In this document: piece after piece, positions 4,950-5,093 of the stretch
Layout of the letters: every line of letters begins with the position of its first letter
Position numbering within the stretch: the first letter of the stretch is position 1
Assembly: GCA_013696595.1 (NCBI GenBank)
Contig: JACCYG010000021.1
Coordinates: forward strand, 1-5,093
Length of the DNA stretch: 5,093 nucleotides
Direction: 5' to 3'
Source: Actinomycetota bacterium
GTDB lineage: Bacteria; Actinomycetota; Thermoleophilia; Gaiellales; Gaiellaceae
Position numbers and translations under genes: made by a program
Notes under the pieces: generated by a model
The model's input: only the letters and a program-made list of their open reading frames with translations
The model's database searches: none
Told to the model about the DNA's origin: nothing

Positions 4950-5093
4950 GTGCACCATCTCGCGCTCGCCGTCCAGAATCAGGAGCGTTCGCGGCGCTTC
5001 TACGAGACCTACCTCGGCTTCGACGCCTCGCCGGCCCAGGAGTACGACGACGGCGTCCTCATGCTCTACAACGCGGAGGGCTTCGCGCTTGCC
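4950..5093 (+). CDS. VOC-family (glyoxalase/bleomycin-resistance/dioxygenase fold) protein, 3' end outside window
   Basis: The first 48 residues of a protein of the vicinal oxygen chelate superfamily, cut by the right edge. Seen: opening strand HHLALAV (2-8), where the first metal-ligand His normally sits (H2 or H3); helix with FYETYLGF (17-24), the family's typical FY-x(3)-LGF; then acidic turn and strand GVLMLYN (35-41) and a further strand start. Members include glyoxalase I, extradiol dioxygenases, epimerases and antibiotic-binding proteins, and this fragment cannot distinguish them. The GTG at 4950 is the only start after the upstream TAG (4941-4943), which is in the same frame. There is only a weak AGG-like ribosome site, so coupling to the hydrolase is likely. 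Together with an alpha/beta hydrolase it could belong to ring-cleavage or lactone metabolism, which is inference. Confidence 0.85.
   Translation, partial: MHHLALAVQNQERSRRFYETYLGFDASPAQEYDDGVLMLYNAEGFALA

Overview
The window is high-GC bacterial DNA, densely packed with genes. Its style suggests an actinomycetotal chromosome, possibly of the class Thermoleophilia (Gaiellales or Solirubrobacterales type). This placement is my recognition of the zinc-ribbon/coiled-coil and zinc-ribbon/SPOR proteins and of apparently leaderless TAGnCT promoters; no marker gene in the window proves it. I see no mobile element, CRISPR array, tRNA or rRNA.

Left part (1-2173): two metabolic genes diverge from a 25-bp gap. 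On the minus strand is a short-type 3-hydroxyacyl-CoA (3-hydroxybutyryl-CoA) dehydrogenase whose C-terminus runs off the left edge. On the plus strand is a complete NAD(P)-dependent aldehyde dehydrogenase. The gap holds a 9-bp near-palindrome that can be read as a -10 element in both directions. Both genes would then be transcribed as leaderless or nearly leaderless mRNAs from overlapping promoters.

Middle (2174-3570): a two-gene operon. The first gene encodes a soluble protein with a helical or coiled-coil segment and two C-terminal zinc ribbons. The second overlaps its stop codon by one base (TAGTG) and encodes a membrane protein with a cytoplasmic zinc ribbon, one transmembrane helix, a Thr-rich linker and a C-terminal SPOR-like domain. 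Together they look like a cytoplasm-to-peptidoglycan module, perhaps at the division septum. This is the most interesting protein system in the window. A hairpin follows the second stop codon.

Right part (3571-5093): a 156-bp intergenic region, less GC-rich than its surroundings, carries TTAAC-type direct repeats at about one helical turn, like the operators of PhoB/OmpR-family response regulators. It precedes a small conserved-looking protein of unknown function that starts at TTG with a good Shine-Dalgarno and ends in a C-C-C-H putative metal site. An alpha/beta hydrolase overlaps its end. Six bases after the hydrolase, a VOC (glyoxalase/dioxygenase fold) gene begins and runs off the right edge. 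These last three probably form one transcription unit.
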